Shown: positions 42,726-52,793, counted from the stretch's first letter. The stretch: DNA of 64,000 bases from an uncultured Acetatifactor sp. (GCA_947625675.1 CANQPH010000004.1:30083-94082), one strand, 5' to 3'. Notes: generated from the letters alone by a model not told the origin. Made by a program: numbers and translations.

Positions 42726-45005
42726 TTACTGTGTATTTGTATCAGTTATATTTTCATTGGCCTGTACCGTCTGGACCGCATCCGCATCGCTGATCAGTTT
42801 TCTTAAAAATTGATCAGCGCTGGAACCTTCCGGATAATAACCTGAATTAACAAAATATACTGCAAGATCATAAATATTCCTATCCAATATTGGGCCATAA
42901 AACACTACATCCTGCCCATTCTTATTTAAAATAACATACCCTCGGAACGCAAATTGTGTCTTATATTCTTCCGGTGGCAGCCCCACTAAAACAGACGTAT
43001 ATTGGTACCGATTTTCCACTTCCTGAAATACTTGATCAATATATTTTCCTTCCGCATTCACACCATAAGCCATACCGCCAAATACACCCTTCCCATTTTT
43101 AACCAAGGGGAATTGACTCATTACACTTTTTATCATTGCCAATGTTCCATATTCCTTCAAAGTATATCCGTCCACTCCGGTTTCCAGCAGTTGCTTACGT
43201 AACTCCTTGGAAACACTGGAGACAAAGCGGATACCGGATCTCCCCGTAATGCGAATGGAAGCTCCATGACCAATGAGCAGATCCTTCAGCCCCGTCAGCT
43301 CCACAGGCTGGTACACCGCTCCATTATGGGACAGCTCCCACACGGACATGCCTATCGGCACCCCAGCTTCGTTGTATTGGTACAAGGTAGCGGTCCTCGC
43401 ACTGCCGTCTGCCGCCTTCGCATAAAGCTTCCCATTCCGGGATACCGCAGGATAAGCCACCCCGTCCAGATAGATGCTCATCTCCGGAGCCGTCGTATAT
43501 TGATAGCCCTCCGGGACAGGCAGAGACACCGTATAGGACACCGTGGGCTTCTCACAGGCCGTCTCCGGCATGCCCTCATAGAAAGGAATTTTGAACACGA
43601 AGGTATTCTCCAGGGAACCGGCACCCTCATACAGCTTGCGGATGTTTTTGCCCTCGCTGGAAGGGGCGCAGACATTCTGCATGTATTGGTGTCCATAAAG
43701 TCCTCCGGTCTTGTCCACGTCGAATTTTTGCAGGTACAAGGTATCCTGCCCCGCCAATATGTAGTTCTTGGAAATCACCGAAGCGCCGCCTTGAATGGAC
43801 AGATACCCGTTGGTCCAGCCTTTATCCTTCGCATACTGCAGACCTTTTGTAATCACTTCCTCATTGGTGGTTCCGGAAGCGCCGATATTGAAATAATTAT
43901 AGAATCCCTCATAACCCGGATAGGTGCCGGAAATCAGCGGAGACTGTCCCTTTCCCTGCTCCTGGTAGACCCGGCAGGCCAGGTGGAAGGGACTCACTCC
44001 CAACTCCTTGCCCACGGCCCAGAAGGTTTTCGCATAAGTGAGCTCCAGGCCCGGGATGATCCCTGACATAAAGGTATTATTCAAGAAGGTCTGAACCGCC
44101 TCTTCCGTATGATAGGACTCGTTATAGGTCAACTGCTCAAACTGGAAGATCCCCTCCTCCGTCAGCCAGTTCCGGGGATCCAGGTAATACTCCAACGCTT
44201 CCTCCGTGATCCGGCACCAGCCCGGACTGCGGAGCTCTTCCCGCATGCACTCCGGATAAGAAGCAGGGATCCAGTTCCGATCCTTGATCACCTCGTTGGC
44301 GACCACGTCATCCCAGAACAGCCCCGTGTTCATTTTCACGAAGATCCAGGAAGGATGGCTTTTTTTCAGGGCCGTAAGGGCCGCCCGATAACTGTCCGGG
44401 AACTGTTCAATATCCGGGTAAACCGGATCTCCATCCTCCGCTATGGGCATGGGGAGATAAGCCGCCGGATTCATTCCGTAGGTTGCTTCCCACTCCAGGA
44501 ACTTTTCATCCGAACAGGCCAAGTTCATTCTGGACACATAGCCTTCATACTGAACATCTTCCACGTTCAGCAGAACCTTTTCCCAGACCTCCCCCGCCTC
44601 GTTTACGACAGCGTCCTGAATCAACACCTGTTGTCCGCTCGATACCGTCACCACGGTGCCGCTTTCCTCGGAAGGTTCCGCCTTGACGGCATAAGCATCG
44701 TTCAGGTACACCAGCGCCATCACCGCATGATCCTGCAAGAGATCCTGCAGACTCTTCCGAGCTTCTTCCAGCCATTGCTCCCATCCATCGTCCTGGTTCA
44801 GCTCCTCCGAAGCAGACGTCTCTTCCGAAGCGGCAGTCCCGTTCAAAATGATCGTCCCGTCCGGAGCAGTCATCCCTCCTAAAGCGGCAGCCCCATCCGA
44901 AGCGGAAGAAGCCTCCGAGGCCAGCGCCCTCCCTCCCGACAAACAGGGAGAAAGCAATACCGCCGTCAAAAGCACACTGCAAACCAATCTCCAGAAACGT
45001 CTCAT
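42726..45005 (-). CDS. secreted endo-beta-N-acetylglucosaminidase (GH73) with SH3-like domain
   Basis: The 759-residue protein has a signal peptide (about 1-29, ending ALASEAS), an SH3-like domain (about 98-165), then a glucosaminidase domain with HLACRVYQEQGKGQSPLISGT (catalytic Glu349 expected) and YPGYEGFYNYFNIGA. It should cleave peptidoglycan between GlcNAc and MurNAc. A C-terminal domain (about 583-745, RITGRSGIRFVSSVSKELR...) is of a sort found on clostridial surface proteins but unnamed to me. It is encoded by AT-rich DNA unlike the rest of the gene. The start at 45005 with AAGGAG is preferred; the frame extends to 45143 into the neighbouring gene. Confidence 0.85.
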   Translation of the reverse strand: MRRFWRLVCSVLLTAVLLSPCLSGGRALASEASSASDGAAALGGMTAPDGTIILNGTAASEETSASEELNQDDGWEQWLEEARKSLQDLLQDHAVMALVYLNDAYAVKAEPSEESGTVVTVSSGQQVLIQDAVVNEAGEVWEKVLLNVEDVQYEGYVSRMNLACSDEKFLEWEATYGMNPAAYLPMPIAEDGDPVYPDIEQFPDSYRAALTALKKSHPSWIFVKMNTGLFWDDVVANEVIKDRNWIPASYPECMREELRSPGWCRITEEALEYYLDPRNWLTEEGIFQFEQLTYNESYHTEEAVQTFLNNTFMSGIIPGLELTYAKTFWAVGKELGVSPFHLACRVYQEQGKGQSPLISGTYPGYEGFYNYFNIGASGTTNEEVITKGLQYAKDKGWTNGYLSIQGGASVISKNYILAGQDTLYLQKFDVDKTGGLYGHQYMQNVCAPSSEGKNIRKLYEGAGSLENTFVFKIPFYEGMPETACEKPTVSYTVSLPVPEGYQYTTAPEMSIYLDGVAYPAVSRNGKLYAKAADGSARTATLYQYNEAGVPIGMSVWELSHNGAVYQPVELTGLKDLLIGHGASIRITGRSGIRFVSSVSKELRKQLLETGVDGYTLKEYGTLAMIKSVMSQFPLVKNGKGVFGGMAYGVNAEGKYIDQVFQEVENRYQYTSVLVGLPPEEYKTQFAFRGYVILNKNGQDVVFYGPILDRNIYDLAVYFVNSGYYPEGSSADQFLRKLISDADAVQTVQANENITDTNTQ

Positions 45006-45087
45006 ACCTCCACTCCTTTTGTATCTCTGTCCTTTTTGGACCGATCTACTCGATTTATCAGTCTCCGAAATCCATCGGATTGTTTCA

Positions 45088-46311
45088 TCAATAGTATAAT
45101 TTCCCCTGGAAAATTCCGAGGAAATAATAGATGCCGCAGGCAAGGTGCCAGGCGAACGCCAGCCACTGCGCCGCCGTCAGCCACCACAGATCTTTCTTCT
45201 GCCAGGTCCTTCGAATCAGCAAAAGGGCGGAGCTTACGAAGACAAAAAACAACCCGTGCATATATCCCCAGGAAAAGTTCATATCCGGCAGACGAAAGCC
45301 CTTTTCATAGAGGAACAAAACCTCCGCCAGGCTAACGAGCATCAACTGCCAGGAAAAACGATACCATTTATCCGTTTTCAATTCTCTGCAGTTCAATAGC
45401 AGCACCAGGGCGGGAAATCCCAAAGCCACTCCGATGGCCAGGGGAATGTTGCCGCAATGCAGCTTCCAGGCTGTAGCCAGGCCAAAACCGATGCCCGTCT
45501 CCCCCTCTTCGGTGGAAGCGAACACGCCCTTGTATTGATAGAGCAAAGCGGCAAACGTCGGGAGAAAACAAATCCCCAGCCGGAAGGAAGGCAGGAAATT
45601 CCGGCCTTTGCTTTTCACCAGGCGGTACAGCATGATGAGCCCCGCCGTCGGCACCATCACAAAAGTGAAGCTGGGCTTGGTGATCGTTGTCAAAAACAGC
45701 AAAAGAGAAAACAGCAGAAACTCCTTCCAATCTGTTCTTTCCTCATATTCCGCCAACAGCTTGCCGAACAGGAAGAAGACCAGGATGGCAAAAGGCCTGG
45801 TGGCGTTGTAAGTGGCGTTGTGAAAGGGATTGGGGGAGAAAACGCCCACGTACCTGTTCTGAACCCCGGGCAGATACATGCCGTCCGGCGGATATACCAT
45901 GGATACGAAAAAAAGGGCCAGCACCACCGCCGTGATCAGCAGTCCAAGCTTCAGACTCTTTTCAGGCTTTTCCGCCGCACACTCCTTCCCCAGGATTCGA
46001 TTCATGCACCATTTCAAGGCCAAAACGCTGAAGCTGTTCAAAATCGTTGCGGCCAGCGCCACGGAAAGCTCCGGCTCCCTCACAAACACATGCAGCAGGG
46101 CAGCAAACTTGAAAAACAACGGATAAGGAAATTCATACCCGCTCTCCAAGCCCTGCATCTCCAATATATAAGCCTTCATGTCCGAGTGGTAATAGCTTGT
46201 GTTGCCCAGGGTCTGCCTATAAAACAAGGTAAACATCAAAGCGGTATATCCGGCCAAAACCAAGGCGAACACCAGCCAGTCCACTATCTGCGCCTTTTTC
46301 TTTTTCGTCAT
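45088..46311 (-). CDS. polytopic membrane protein, GT-C-like
   Basis: The 407-residue protein has around ten hydrophobic segments. The first outer loop (NTSYYHSDMKAYILEM) carries an acidic SDMKAY motif of the GT-C kind. I do not recognise a named family. Its ATG overlaps the TGA of the upstream gene by 4 bases, and AAGGAG precedes it, so the two proteins are probably made together. It is followed after about 80 bases by the GH73 gene. Confidence 0.7.
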   Translation of the reverse strand: MTKKKKAQIVDWLVFALVLAGYTALMFTLFYRQTLGNTSYYHSDMKAYILEMQGLESGYEFPYPLFFKFAALLHVFVREPELSVALAATILNSFSVLALKWCMNRILGKECAAEKPEKSLKLGLLITAVVLALFFVSMVYPPDGMYLPGVQNRYVGVFSPNPFHNATYNATRPFAILVFFLFGKLLAEYEERTDWKEFLLFSLLLFLTTITKPSFTFVMVPTAGLIMLYRLVKSKGRNFLPSFRLGICFLPTFAALLYQYKGVFASTEEGETGIGFGLATAWKLHCGNIPLAIGVALGFPALVLLLNCRELKTDKWYRFSWQLMLVSLAEVLFLYEKGFRLPDMNFSWGYMHGLFFVFVSSALLLIRRTWQKKDLWWLTAAQWLAFAWHLACGIYYFLGIFQGKLYY

Positions 46312-47900
46312 TCTCCGCTCCTTTTCTCTGCCTGCGGGAGCTCATACACTACCAGGCTCTGGTCTCTGCCCAGCTCTCTGGCCCCTTTCTTCAGACATAA
46401 TCTGTCTATCTCGCCTCCCGCCACCACCGCCAGATACTTGCTCTGCAGCTCGTCAAAATGGTCCAGGATGAACTCCGAATAACAACAGCTGACGCCAAAC
46501 CCCTCCGGCAGCTGATATAACATCTGGTACGGGGTTAAAAGTTCCTCTTCCCCCACCTTGTCATTGAATACCCAGATTATCACGTTATCAAAAGAAGGTA
46601 TCAAAGTTGTATCAAGTTCGCAGTTTTCCGCCAAAATTTCCTGCCAATATTCTTCCCTGGTCTCCAATTCTGGAGAGGTGAAGGGGATTTGATGCTCATA
46701 AGAATCCACCGGCGTGCCTACGAAGAGGAAGGCGAACATGGTTCCCACCGCCACGGCCTTTTTGTAAAACCGGGTCTCCATCAAGCTGACGGCATAGATT
46801 CCCGCCATCACGAAGGTCAGCAAATGCTTGCTTCCCTCCTGCATTTTGTACATGAGCAGGAGCGCCGCCAGCATTCCTGCGAAGATCAGGAGCAGATTCA
46901 AATTGATGACCAGTTGTTTTTTCTCTTTCCGGCGAAAATTGCGGACGGTCTGTATCAAAAGAATCAGGAGCAAAATGAAAAAGGCGGCAAAATATTCCCC
47001 ATAAAAAAGATTTCCCCGCAGGCCTTCCCACATAATCAAACAGAAATTCCAGCCCACATAAAGAAGTCTCCAGATCACGTATTTGATTCCGGCCAGGATC
47101 CCTTCCGTGAAAAAAGTGGCGGCCCAGGTGGTGTCAAACAGCGGGGTGAAATATTCTGCGCTGAAAAAATGACTGATCAGGACATAAACCGCTCCCGTTC
47201 CTCCCATTACCGCCAGGGTGCCCAAGGCCCCTGCAAGACGCTTTTTCCTCATCCAGAACCACCCCGGCAGGAACATGAAAAGCAGCAAATAAGGGCGCAT
47301 CAGGGTCATCAAGGAAGTCAGGACAAATAACAGGACCAGCTTGGCCGGATGCTCTTTCTCCAAATAGCTGATCTCCAGGGCCAGCACGATGATCACCAGA
47401 GAGAAACAGATACACTCCGGCATGCCGGACAGCATGTAACGGGTCACCGGAGTGAAAAACACATACAGAAGGGAAAGAATCCCCAGCTGTTTCCAGCCCG
47501 GCTTTACCAGCCGGACAAACAAAAACATGGCGGCCATCATCAGAAAAATATTGCAGTATATGGGAGAACTCAGGCTCCATCCCAATATCTTTCCCCACAA
47601 AATCCAGGGCAGCACCAGCACCGGGCTCCAGGCCGCAAAGGAAGCTATCAGGGCGTGGCTTTCATTGAAGCCGAAATATCCCTGGGGCATCCCGAAACGC
47701 ACCGTTCCCTCCACCAATTTATAATAGAACAACTCATCGTTCCATTCTCCGGCCGCCAGAGAAACCTCCCCCAGCGTTCTGCCTTCCAGGGCGCAGGCCA
47801 TCACACAACAAAGAAGCGGTAAAAAGGCCATCATCACCGCTTTCCACAAATCTTTATGTTGTTTTGCCTTTGAAACGAACTGTTCAAACCGATCCGCCAT
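46308..47900 (-). CDS. polytopic membrane protein, GT-C-like
   Basis: The 530-residue protein has about ten to twelve hydrophobic segments and a soluble C-terminal domain of about 125 residues. The first outer loop contains AAGEWNDELFYYKLVEG, an acidic NDELFY motif typical of GT-C-like proteins. It may transfer a lipid-linked sugar to a surface glycan. AAGGAG precedes the ATG, and a predicted promoter lies at 47956-47984. It is the first gene of the unit that continues with the 45088 protein, GH73 and the lipoprotein. Confidence 0.72.
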   Translation of the reverse strand: MADRFEQFVSKAKQHKDLWKAVMMAFLPLLCCVMACALEGRTLGEVSLAAGEWNDELFYYKLVEGTVRFGMPQGYFGFNESHALIASFAAWSPVLVLPWILWGKILGWSLSSPIYCNIFLMMAAMFLFVRLVKPGWKQLGILSLLYVFFTPVTRYMLSGMPECICFSLVIIVLALEISYLEKEHPAKLVLLFVLTSLMTLMRPYLLLFMFLPGWFWMRKKRLAGALGTLAVMGGTGAVYVLISHFFSAEYFTPLFDTTWAATFFTEGILAGIKYVIWRLLYVGWNFCLIMWEGLRGNLFYGEYFAAFFILLLILLIQTVRNFRRKEKKQLVINLNLLLIFAGMLAALLLMYKMQEGSKHLLTFVMAGIYAVSLMETRFYKKAVAVGTMFAFLFVGTPVDSYEHQIPFTSPELETREEYWQEILAENCELDTTLIPSFDNVIIWVFNDKVGEEELLTPYQMLYQLPEGFGVSCCYSEFILDHFDELQSKYLAVVAGGEIDRLCLKKGARELGRDQSLVVYELPQAEKRSGE

Positions 47901-47955
47901 TCATATGCTCCTTGGTTTTCGGCTATGTTCCCACTTATGGAAACCTGTACACAAT

Positions 47956-47984
47956 ATACTACTACTTTAAAAGGGATTAATCAA
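47956..47984 (-). promoter_or_regulatory. predicted promoter of the GT-C/GH73/lipoprotein unit
   Basis: On the minus strand TTGATT (47979-47984) and TAGTAT (47956-47961) have a 17-base spacer, about 55 bases ahead of the gene starting at 47900. Confidence 0.5.
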
Positions 47985-48046
47985 GATCAAAGCACTATTT
48001 TTTCAGATTTGTCTCAGATTTCACGAAACGTAAAATGTCGGGGCGA

Positions 48047-48571
48047 TTACTTCCTGCGGCGCCTTCCGCTTTCTTTTTCCCGCAATTCCTTCAGGATCCT
48101 GTCCTTGATTCTATGTATCCTCACCCGGAAAGCCACTTCGCTGATTCCTTCTCTTTCCGCCAATTCCTTTGAAGAATAACCTTCCAGATAATACATGAGG
48201 AACAAAGTTTTGTCATGAACACCCATGGCCGCATCCAGAATCATCTGGATCTCAACCAATCCGTATTCATTCTCCATGTCCCACAATTCCTGCTCCACAT
48301 CCTCTGTCTCATGAGCGCTGCGGGCATAGAGTCTCTTCTTCAGCTCCAGCATCTTAAATTTTGCCACTTCCATGAGCCAACCCTCGGGATTCTCATGTTC
48401 AAGCACCTTGTCAGGTTTCCTGACCGCTTCATAGAAGACCTCTTGCACAACATCCTCTGCCATCGGACGGCACATATAATCTTTCGCCACCATGGACATG
48501 ATCTTCCCGTAGTTTCTCATAAACAAGTCAGCAATAAATTCTCTGGCAGCTTCTTTCTCTTTGGTAATCAT
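48047..48571 (-). CDS. ECF-type RNA polymerase sigma factor
   Basis: The 174-residue protein has a sigma-70 region 2 (about 10-80, MAEDVVQEVFYEAVRKPDK) and region 4 (about 105-165, YYLEGYSSKELAEREGISEVAFRVRIHRIKDRI). It lacks regions 1 and 3, as in ECF sigma factors. No anti-sigma factor gene is next to it. It lies 73 bases after tktC on the same strand, at the end of the arabinose operon, with a hairpin between them and a poor ribosome site. It could be co-transcribed with the sugar genes or have its own promoter; I cannot tell its targets. Confidence 0.88.
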   Translation of the reverse strand: MITKEKEAAREFIADLFMRNYGKIMSMVAKDYMCRPMAEDVVQEVFYEAVRKPDKVLEHENPEGWLMEVAKFKMLELKKRLYARSAHETEDVEQELWDMENEYGLVEIQMILDAAMGVHDKTLFLMYYLEGYSSKELAEREGISEVAFRVRIHRIKDRILKELREKESGRRRRK

Positions 48572-48595
48572 TTTATTGCTGTGCCTGCCTTTATT

Positions 48596-48625
48596 GCGGC
48601 AGAAACCGTTTCCGGTCCCTGCCGC
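48596..48625 (-). promoter_or_regulatory. intercistronic hairpin with GAAA tetraloop
   Basis: On the minus strand GCGGCAGGGACCG-GAAA-CGGTTTCTGCCGC folds into a 13-bp stem (including two G-U pairs) with a GNRA loop. It lies between tktC and the sigma factor gene, about 25 bases before the sigma ATG. No T-tract follows, so it is more likely an mRNA processing or stability element than a full terminator. Confidence 0.65.
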
Positions 48626-48644
48626 TCCATCCTGATCTTATTGA

Positions 48645-49586
48645 TTATGCGAGGAATTCCTTCACGGACTTGTACACGCCTTCCGCATCCAGGCCGTACT
48701 TGGCCACAAGGGCGGAAGCGGAACCGGATTCGCCGAACACGTCCTGCATGCCCAGCTTCTTCACGGGGGTGGGAAGCTGGGCGCACAGGGCGTCGCAAAC
48801 GGCGCTGCCCAGGCCGCCGATGACGGAATGCTCCTCCACGGTCACCACCTTGCCGGTCTTCCGGGCGCTGCTCACGATCAGATCCTCGTCCAGGGGCTTG
48901 ATGGTGCAGATGTTGATCACCTCGGCGCTGATCCCGTCCGCAGCCAGCTTCTCGGCGGCGCCCAGGGCGGAGTCCACGCAGATGCCGGTGGCCACGATGG
49001 TCACGTCCGCGCCTTCCCGCACCACGCTGCCCTTGCCGATTTCAAACTTGTAATCGGGGCGGTCGTTGATCACGGGCACGGCGGCACGGCCGAAACGGAT
49101 GTAGACGGGCCCTTCGTGCTCGATGGCGGCCCGAACGGCGGCCTTGGCTTCCACGTCGTCGGAAGGGCACATCACCACCATGCCGGGGATGGTCCGCATC
49201 AGGGCGATGTCCTCGTTGCACTGATGAGAAGCGCCGTCCTCGCCCACGGTGATGCCCGCATGGGTGGCGCCGATCTTCACGTTCAGGTGGGGATAACCCA
49301 CGGAATTGCGCACCTGTTCAAAAGCCCGTCCGGCGGCGAACATGGCGAAAGAGCTGACGAAAGGAATCTTTCCCACCAGGGAAAGTCCCGCAGCGATGCC
49401 CACCATGTTGCACTCCGCGATACCGCAGTCGATATGCCTGTCGGGATAAGCTTTCTTAAAAATACCGGTCTTGGTGGCAGCGGCCAGATCCGCATCCAGC
49501 ACCACCAGCTGGGGATATTCCGCACCCAGCTCTTTCAACGCATTGCCATAGCTCTCTCTGGTGGCTATTTTCTTCACGTCTGCCAT
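48645..49586 (-). CDS. transketolase, C-terminal subunit
   Basis: The 313-residue protein is the pyrimidine-binding and C-terminal half of a split transketolase (KIATRESYGNALKELGAEYPQ, GIAECNMVGIAAGLS, GASHQCNEDIALMRTIPGM, EEHSVIGGLGSAV). Together with the N-terminal subunit it moves two-carbon units in the pentose phosphate pathway. Its ATG shares a base with the TAA of the N-terminal subunit gene (TAATG), so they are translationally coupled. Placement after araD indicates use for pentose from arabinose. Confidence 0.95.
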   Translation of the reverse strand: MADVKKIATRESYGNALKELGAEYPQLVVLDADLAAATKTGIFKKAYPDRHIDCGIAECNMVGIAAGLSLVGKIPFVSSFAMFAAGRAFEQVRNSVGYPHLNVKIGATHAGITVGEDGASHQCNEDIALMRTIPGMVVMCPSDDVEAKAAVRAAIEHEGPVYIRFGRAAVPVINDRPDYKFEIGKGSVVREGADVTIVATGICVDSALGAAEKLAADGISAEVINICTIKPLDEDLIVSSARKTGKVVTVEEHSVIGGLGSAVCDALCAQLPTPVKKLGMQDVFGESGSASALVAKYGLDAEGVYKSVKEFLA

Positions 49587-50428
49587 TACGCTTCACCTTC
49601 CTTCTCTAATTCTTCGCCGATCTTGTTCAAATCCGCCATGGCGATCTCGTACTCCGCATCGTTGGGAGCCTTGCCGTGCCAGTCCACGCTGCCTTCCATG
49701 AAGGAAACGCCTTTGCCCTTCAGGCTGTGAAGCACGATGCAGGTGGGCATGCCCTTGGTCTCTCTAGCTTCCCGGAAGGCGGCCCTGAGAGCGTCGAAAT
49801 CATGAGCGTCCACGTTGATCACATGGAAATTGAAGGCCTCGAACTTCTTGTCGATGGGATAAGGAGAACACACCTGGTCAATGGGCCCGTCGATCTGCAG
49901 CCCGTTGTTGTCCACGATCACGCACAGATTGTCCAGCTTACGGTGACCGGCGAACATGGCCGCCTCCCAAACCTGGCCTTCCTCGATCTCCCCATCACCC
50001 AACAGGGTATAGGTGCGGAAGTCCCTGCCGTCCAGCTTGGCCCCCAAAGCCATGCCCACGGCGGCAGAGATGCCCTGTCCCAGGGAACCGGAAGCCATGT
50101 CCACGCCGGGAATGTGAAGGTTGGGATGTCCCTGCAGATAAGAACCCAGCTTCCGGAGGGTCTTCAGATCCTCCACGGGGAAATATCCCCTGTTGGCCAG
50201 GGCGGAGTAAAGTCCGGGAGCCGTGTGGCCCTTGGACAGCACGAAGCGGTCCCTGTCCTCCTTCTGGGGGTTGGCCGGGTCGATATTCATCTCTTCAAAA
50301 TACAAAAAAGTAAAAACGTCCGCCGCAGACAAAGAACCGCCGGGATGGCCGGCCTTGGCACTGTGCACGGCGGTCACGATGCCCTTGCGCACGTCATTGG
50401 CATGCTTGCGCAATTCTAAATTGTTCAT
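49586..50428 (-). CDS. transketolase, N-terminal subunit
   Basis: The 280-residue protein is the thiamine diphosphate-binding half of the split transketolase. It has AKAGHPGGSLSAADVFTFLY, RFVLSKGHTAPGLYSAL and the diphosphate motif LLGDGEIEEGQVWEA...NNGLQIDG. The ATG at 50428 has GGAGG 6 bases upstream; the frame begins at 50440. It lies 56 bases after araD and overlaps the second subunit by one base. Confidence 0.95.
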   Translation of the reverse strand: MNNLELRKHANDVRKGIVTAVHSAKAGHPGGSLSAADVFTFLYFEEMNIDPANPQKEDRDRFVLSKGHTAPGLYSALANRGYFPVEDLKTLRKLGSYLQGHPNLHIPGVDMASGSLGQGISAAVGMALGAKLDGRDFRTYTLLGDGEIEEGQVWEAAMFAGHRKLDNLCVIVDNNGLQIDGPIDQVCSPYPIDKKFEAFNFHVINVDAHDFDALRAAFREARETKGMPTCIVLHSLKGKGVSFMEGSVDWHGKAPNDAEYEIAMADLNKIGEELEKEGEA

Positions 50429-50484
50429 CTCTTCCTCCATTCCGGAGCGGATGCGGCAGCCATGCCGCAGCTCCTTTTTTTCTA

Positions 50485-51186
50485 TTATTCTTCCTTCTGG
50501 CCGTAATAGGCGTTGGCCCCGTGCTTGCGGTAATAATGCTTATCCTGCAGCTCCTGAGGGGCCGGCATGACATGGCTGTTGATGGTCTCCGCACGGTAAG
50601 CCATCTTGGCCACCTCTTCCAGCACCACGGCGTTGTGGACCGCTTCCTTGGCGTCCTTGCCCCAGGCGAAGGGGCCGTGGTTCTTGCAGAGCACCGCCGG
50701 TACCGCCATGGGATCCTTGCCCATCCGGCGGAATTCATTCACGATGAGGTGACCGGTGTTTTCCTCATAGGCCTCGGCGATCTCTTCCGCTGTCAGGCAC
50801 CGCAGACAGGGCACCTCTCCGTAGATATAGTCCGCATGGGTGGTGCCGTAGCAGGGAATGCTCCGGCCCGCCTGGGCCCAGCTGGTGGCGTAAGAGGAAT
50901 GGGTGTGGACGATGCCGCCGATCTCCGGAAAGGCCTTGTACAGCTCCAGATGGGTGGGCGTGTCGGAAGAGGGATTGTAGCGGCCCTCCACCTTGTGTCC
51001 TTCCAGATCCATCACCACCATGTCCTCCGGCTTCAGCTTGTCATAGTCCACCCCGCTGGGCTTGATGACGAAAAGACCGCTGGCCCGGTCGATGGCGCTG
51101 ACGTTGCCCCAGGTAAAGGTCACCAGGCCGTACCTGGGCAGATCCATGTTGCCTTCATATACCTTTTGTTTCAGTTCTTCTAACAT
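50485..51186 (-). CDS. araD: L-ribulose-5-phosphate 4-epimerase
   Basis: The 233-residue zinc aldolase-like enzyme converts L-ribulose-5-phosphate to D-xylulose-5-phosphate. It shows [43 protein letters not shown] (zinc His residues), [11 protein letters not shown] and [10 protein letters not shown] start at the ATG at 51186 with AAGGAGA upstream; the GTG at 51201 would overlap araB. It follows araB by 11 bases, and its product feeds transketolase encoded next. Confidence 0.96.
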   Translation of the reverse strand: MLEELKQKVYEGNMDLPRYGLVTFTWGNVSAIDRASGLFVIKPSGVDYDKLKPEDMVVMDLEGHKVEGRYNPSSDTPTHLELYKAFPEIGGIVHTHSSYATSWAQAGRSIPCYGTTHADYIYGEVPCLRCLTAEEIAEAYEENTGHLIVNEFRRMGKDPMAVPAVLCKNHGPFAWGKDAKEAVHNAVVLEEVAKMAYRAETINSHVMPAPQELQDKHYYRKHGANAYYGQKEE

Positions 51187-51197
51187 ACGATTCTCCT

Positions 51198-52793
51198 TCA
51201 CAGATTTTCCACCGCACCGCGCTCGCTGGGCAGGCAGGCTTTGTATTTCTCGATAAAGGCGTCGAAGCCGGCCGCATCGGCGGGGTCGGGAGCGATGGTG
51301 GTTCCGGTCTGTCCCGCAAAGATACGGTGATTCAGATAAGCGCCCAGGCTTTCGCCGGGTCTGCGCTCCACCATGTAGGCCGCCAGAATGGCCTGACCCC
51401 AGGGGCCGCCCTCGCTGGCCGTATCCATCACGGTAACAGGGGCGTTCATGGCCGCCGCCAGCATGGACTGTCCCACCACGGGAGTCTTGAAGAGGCCGCC
51501 GTGACCGGTGATGGAATCCACGTAGACGTGCTCCTGCTTCATCAAGATGTCCAAACCGATCTTCAGAGTGGCCAGGGCGCTGTAAAGATGGGTTCTCATA
51601 AAGTTGGCCAGGTTGAACTTGGCGTCCGGAGTCCGGGCGAAGAGGGGTCTGCCCTCGTCAAAGCCGGTGATGGGCTCTCCGGAATAATAATTGTAAGCCA
51701 TGAGGCCGCCGCAGTCCTTGTCCGCCTCCAGGGCCTTGCGGTACAGGGTGCCGTAGAGATCGTTCATGTCGATGCTCATGCCGAAGTTGGCGGCAAATTC
51801 CTTGAACAGATTCACCCAGGCGTTGAGGTCCGAGGTGCAGTTGTTGCAGTGCACCATGGCCACGGGGTACCCGTCGGGAGTGGTCACCATGTCGATCTCC
51901 TCATAGACCTTGGAGAGAGCGTCCTCCAGCACCACCATGGCGAAAATGGAGGTTCCGGCGGACACGTTGCCGGTGCGGACCGCCACGCTGTTGGTAGCCA
52001 CCATGCCGGTTCCGGCATCACCCTCGGGAGGGCACATAAGGCTGCCGGGCTGCAGGGTTCCGGTGGGATCCAGGAGCTTGGCCCCTTCTTCCGTCAGGAC
52101 GCCGGCATTGTCTCCCGCTTCCAATACCTTGGGCAGGATGTCTTCCAGCTTCCAGGGATAACCCTTGTCGGCGATCAGCTCGTCGAACTGGGCGATCATG
52201 GTCTGGTTGAAGTCGCAGATGCTGGAATCGATGGGGAACATGCCCGCCGCCTCGCCTACGCCCAGCACTTTCTGGCCGGTGAGCTTCCAATGAATATAGC
52301 CCGCCAGGGTGGTGAAGAAATCGATGTCCTTCACATGCTCTTCCCCGTTCAGGATCGCCTGATACAAATGGGCGATGCTCCATCTCTGGGGAATGTTAAA
52401 ATTGAACACCGGGATCAGTTTCTTGCAGGCCTGCTCCGTGATGGTGTTCCTCCAGGTACGGAAGGGCACCAGAAGCTCCCCTTCCTTGTTGAAGGGCATA
52501 TAGCCGTGCATCATGCCGCTGATGCCGATGGCGCCGATCTTTTCCAGCTTCATGTTGTACTTGGCCTGTACGTCCACGGCCAGAGAACGATAGCAGCTCT
52601 GGAAACCGTTCCAAATGTCCTCCAGGCTGTAGGTCCAGATGCCGTTCTCCAGACGGTTCTCCCAATCATGGGTTCCCATGGCGACGGGATTGTGGGTCTC
52701 ATCGATCAGCACGGCCTTGATCCTGGTGGAACCGAACTCCACGCCCAGGATGGTCTTGCCCGCCGCAATGGCAGTTTTGATTGCTTCGCTCAT
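51198..52793 (-). CDS. araB: ribulokinase-type FGGY carbohydrate kinase
   Basis: The 531-residue FGGY kinase probably phosphorylates L-ribulose. The N-terminal [18 protein letters not shown] is the first phosphate motif; [12 protein letters not shown] and FRTWRN follow, and the C-terminal [18 protein letters not shown] and [15 protein letters not shown] are the family's late motifs. The sequence differs from E. coli AraB and belongs to the clostridial type next to araA and araD, so substrate is assigned by context. AAAGGAG precedes the ATG; gap to araA 25 bases. Confidence 0.92.
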   Translation of the reverse strand: MSEAIKTAIAAGKTILGVEFGSTRIKAVLIDETHNPVAMGTHDWENRLENGIWTYSLEDIWNGFQSCYRSLAVDVQAKYNMKLEKIGAIGISGMMHGYMPFNKEGELLVPFRTWRNTITEQACKKLIPVFNFNIPQRWSIAHLYQAILNGEEHVKDIDFFTTLAGYIHWKLTGQKVLGVGEAAGMFPIDSSICDFNQTMIAQFDELIADKGYPWKLEDILPKVLEAGDNAGVLTEEGAKLLDPTGTLQPGSLMCPPEGDAGTGMVATNSVAVRTGNVSAGTSIFAMVVLEDALSKVYEEIDMVTTPDGYPVAMVHCNNCTSDLNAWVNLFKEFAANFGMSIDMNDLYGTLYRKALEADKDCGGLMAYNYYSGEPITGFDEGRPLFARTPDAKFNLANFMRTHLYSALATLKIGLDILMKQEHVYVDSITGHGGLFKTPVVGQSMLAAAMNAPVTVMDTASEGGPWGQAILAAYMVERRPGESLGAYLNHRIFAGQTGTTIAPDPADAAGFDAFIEKYKACLPSERGAVENL

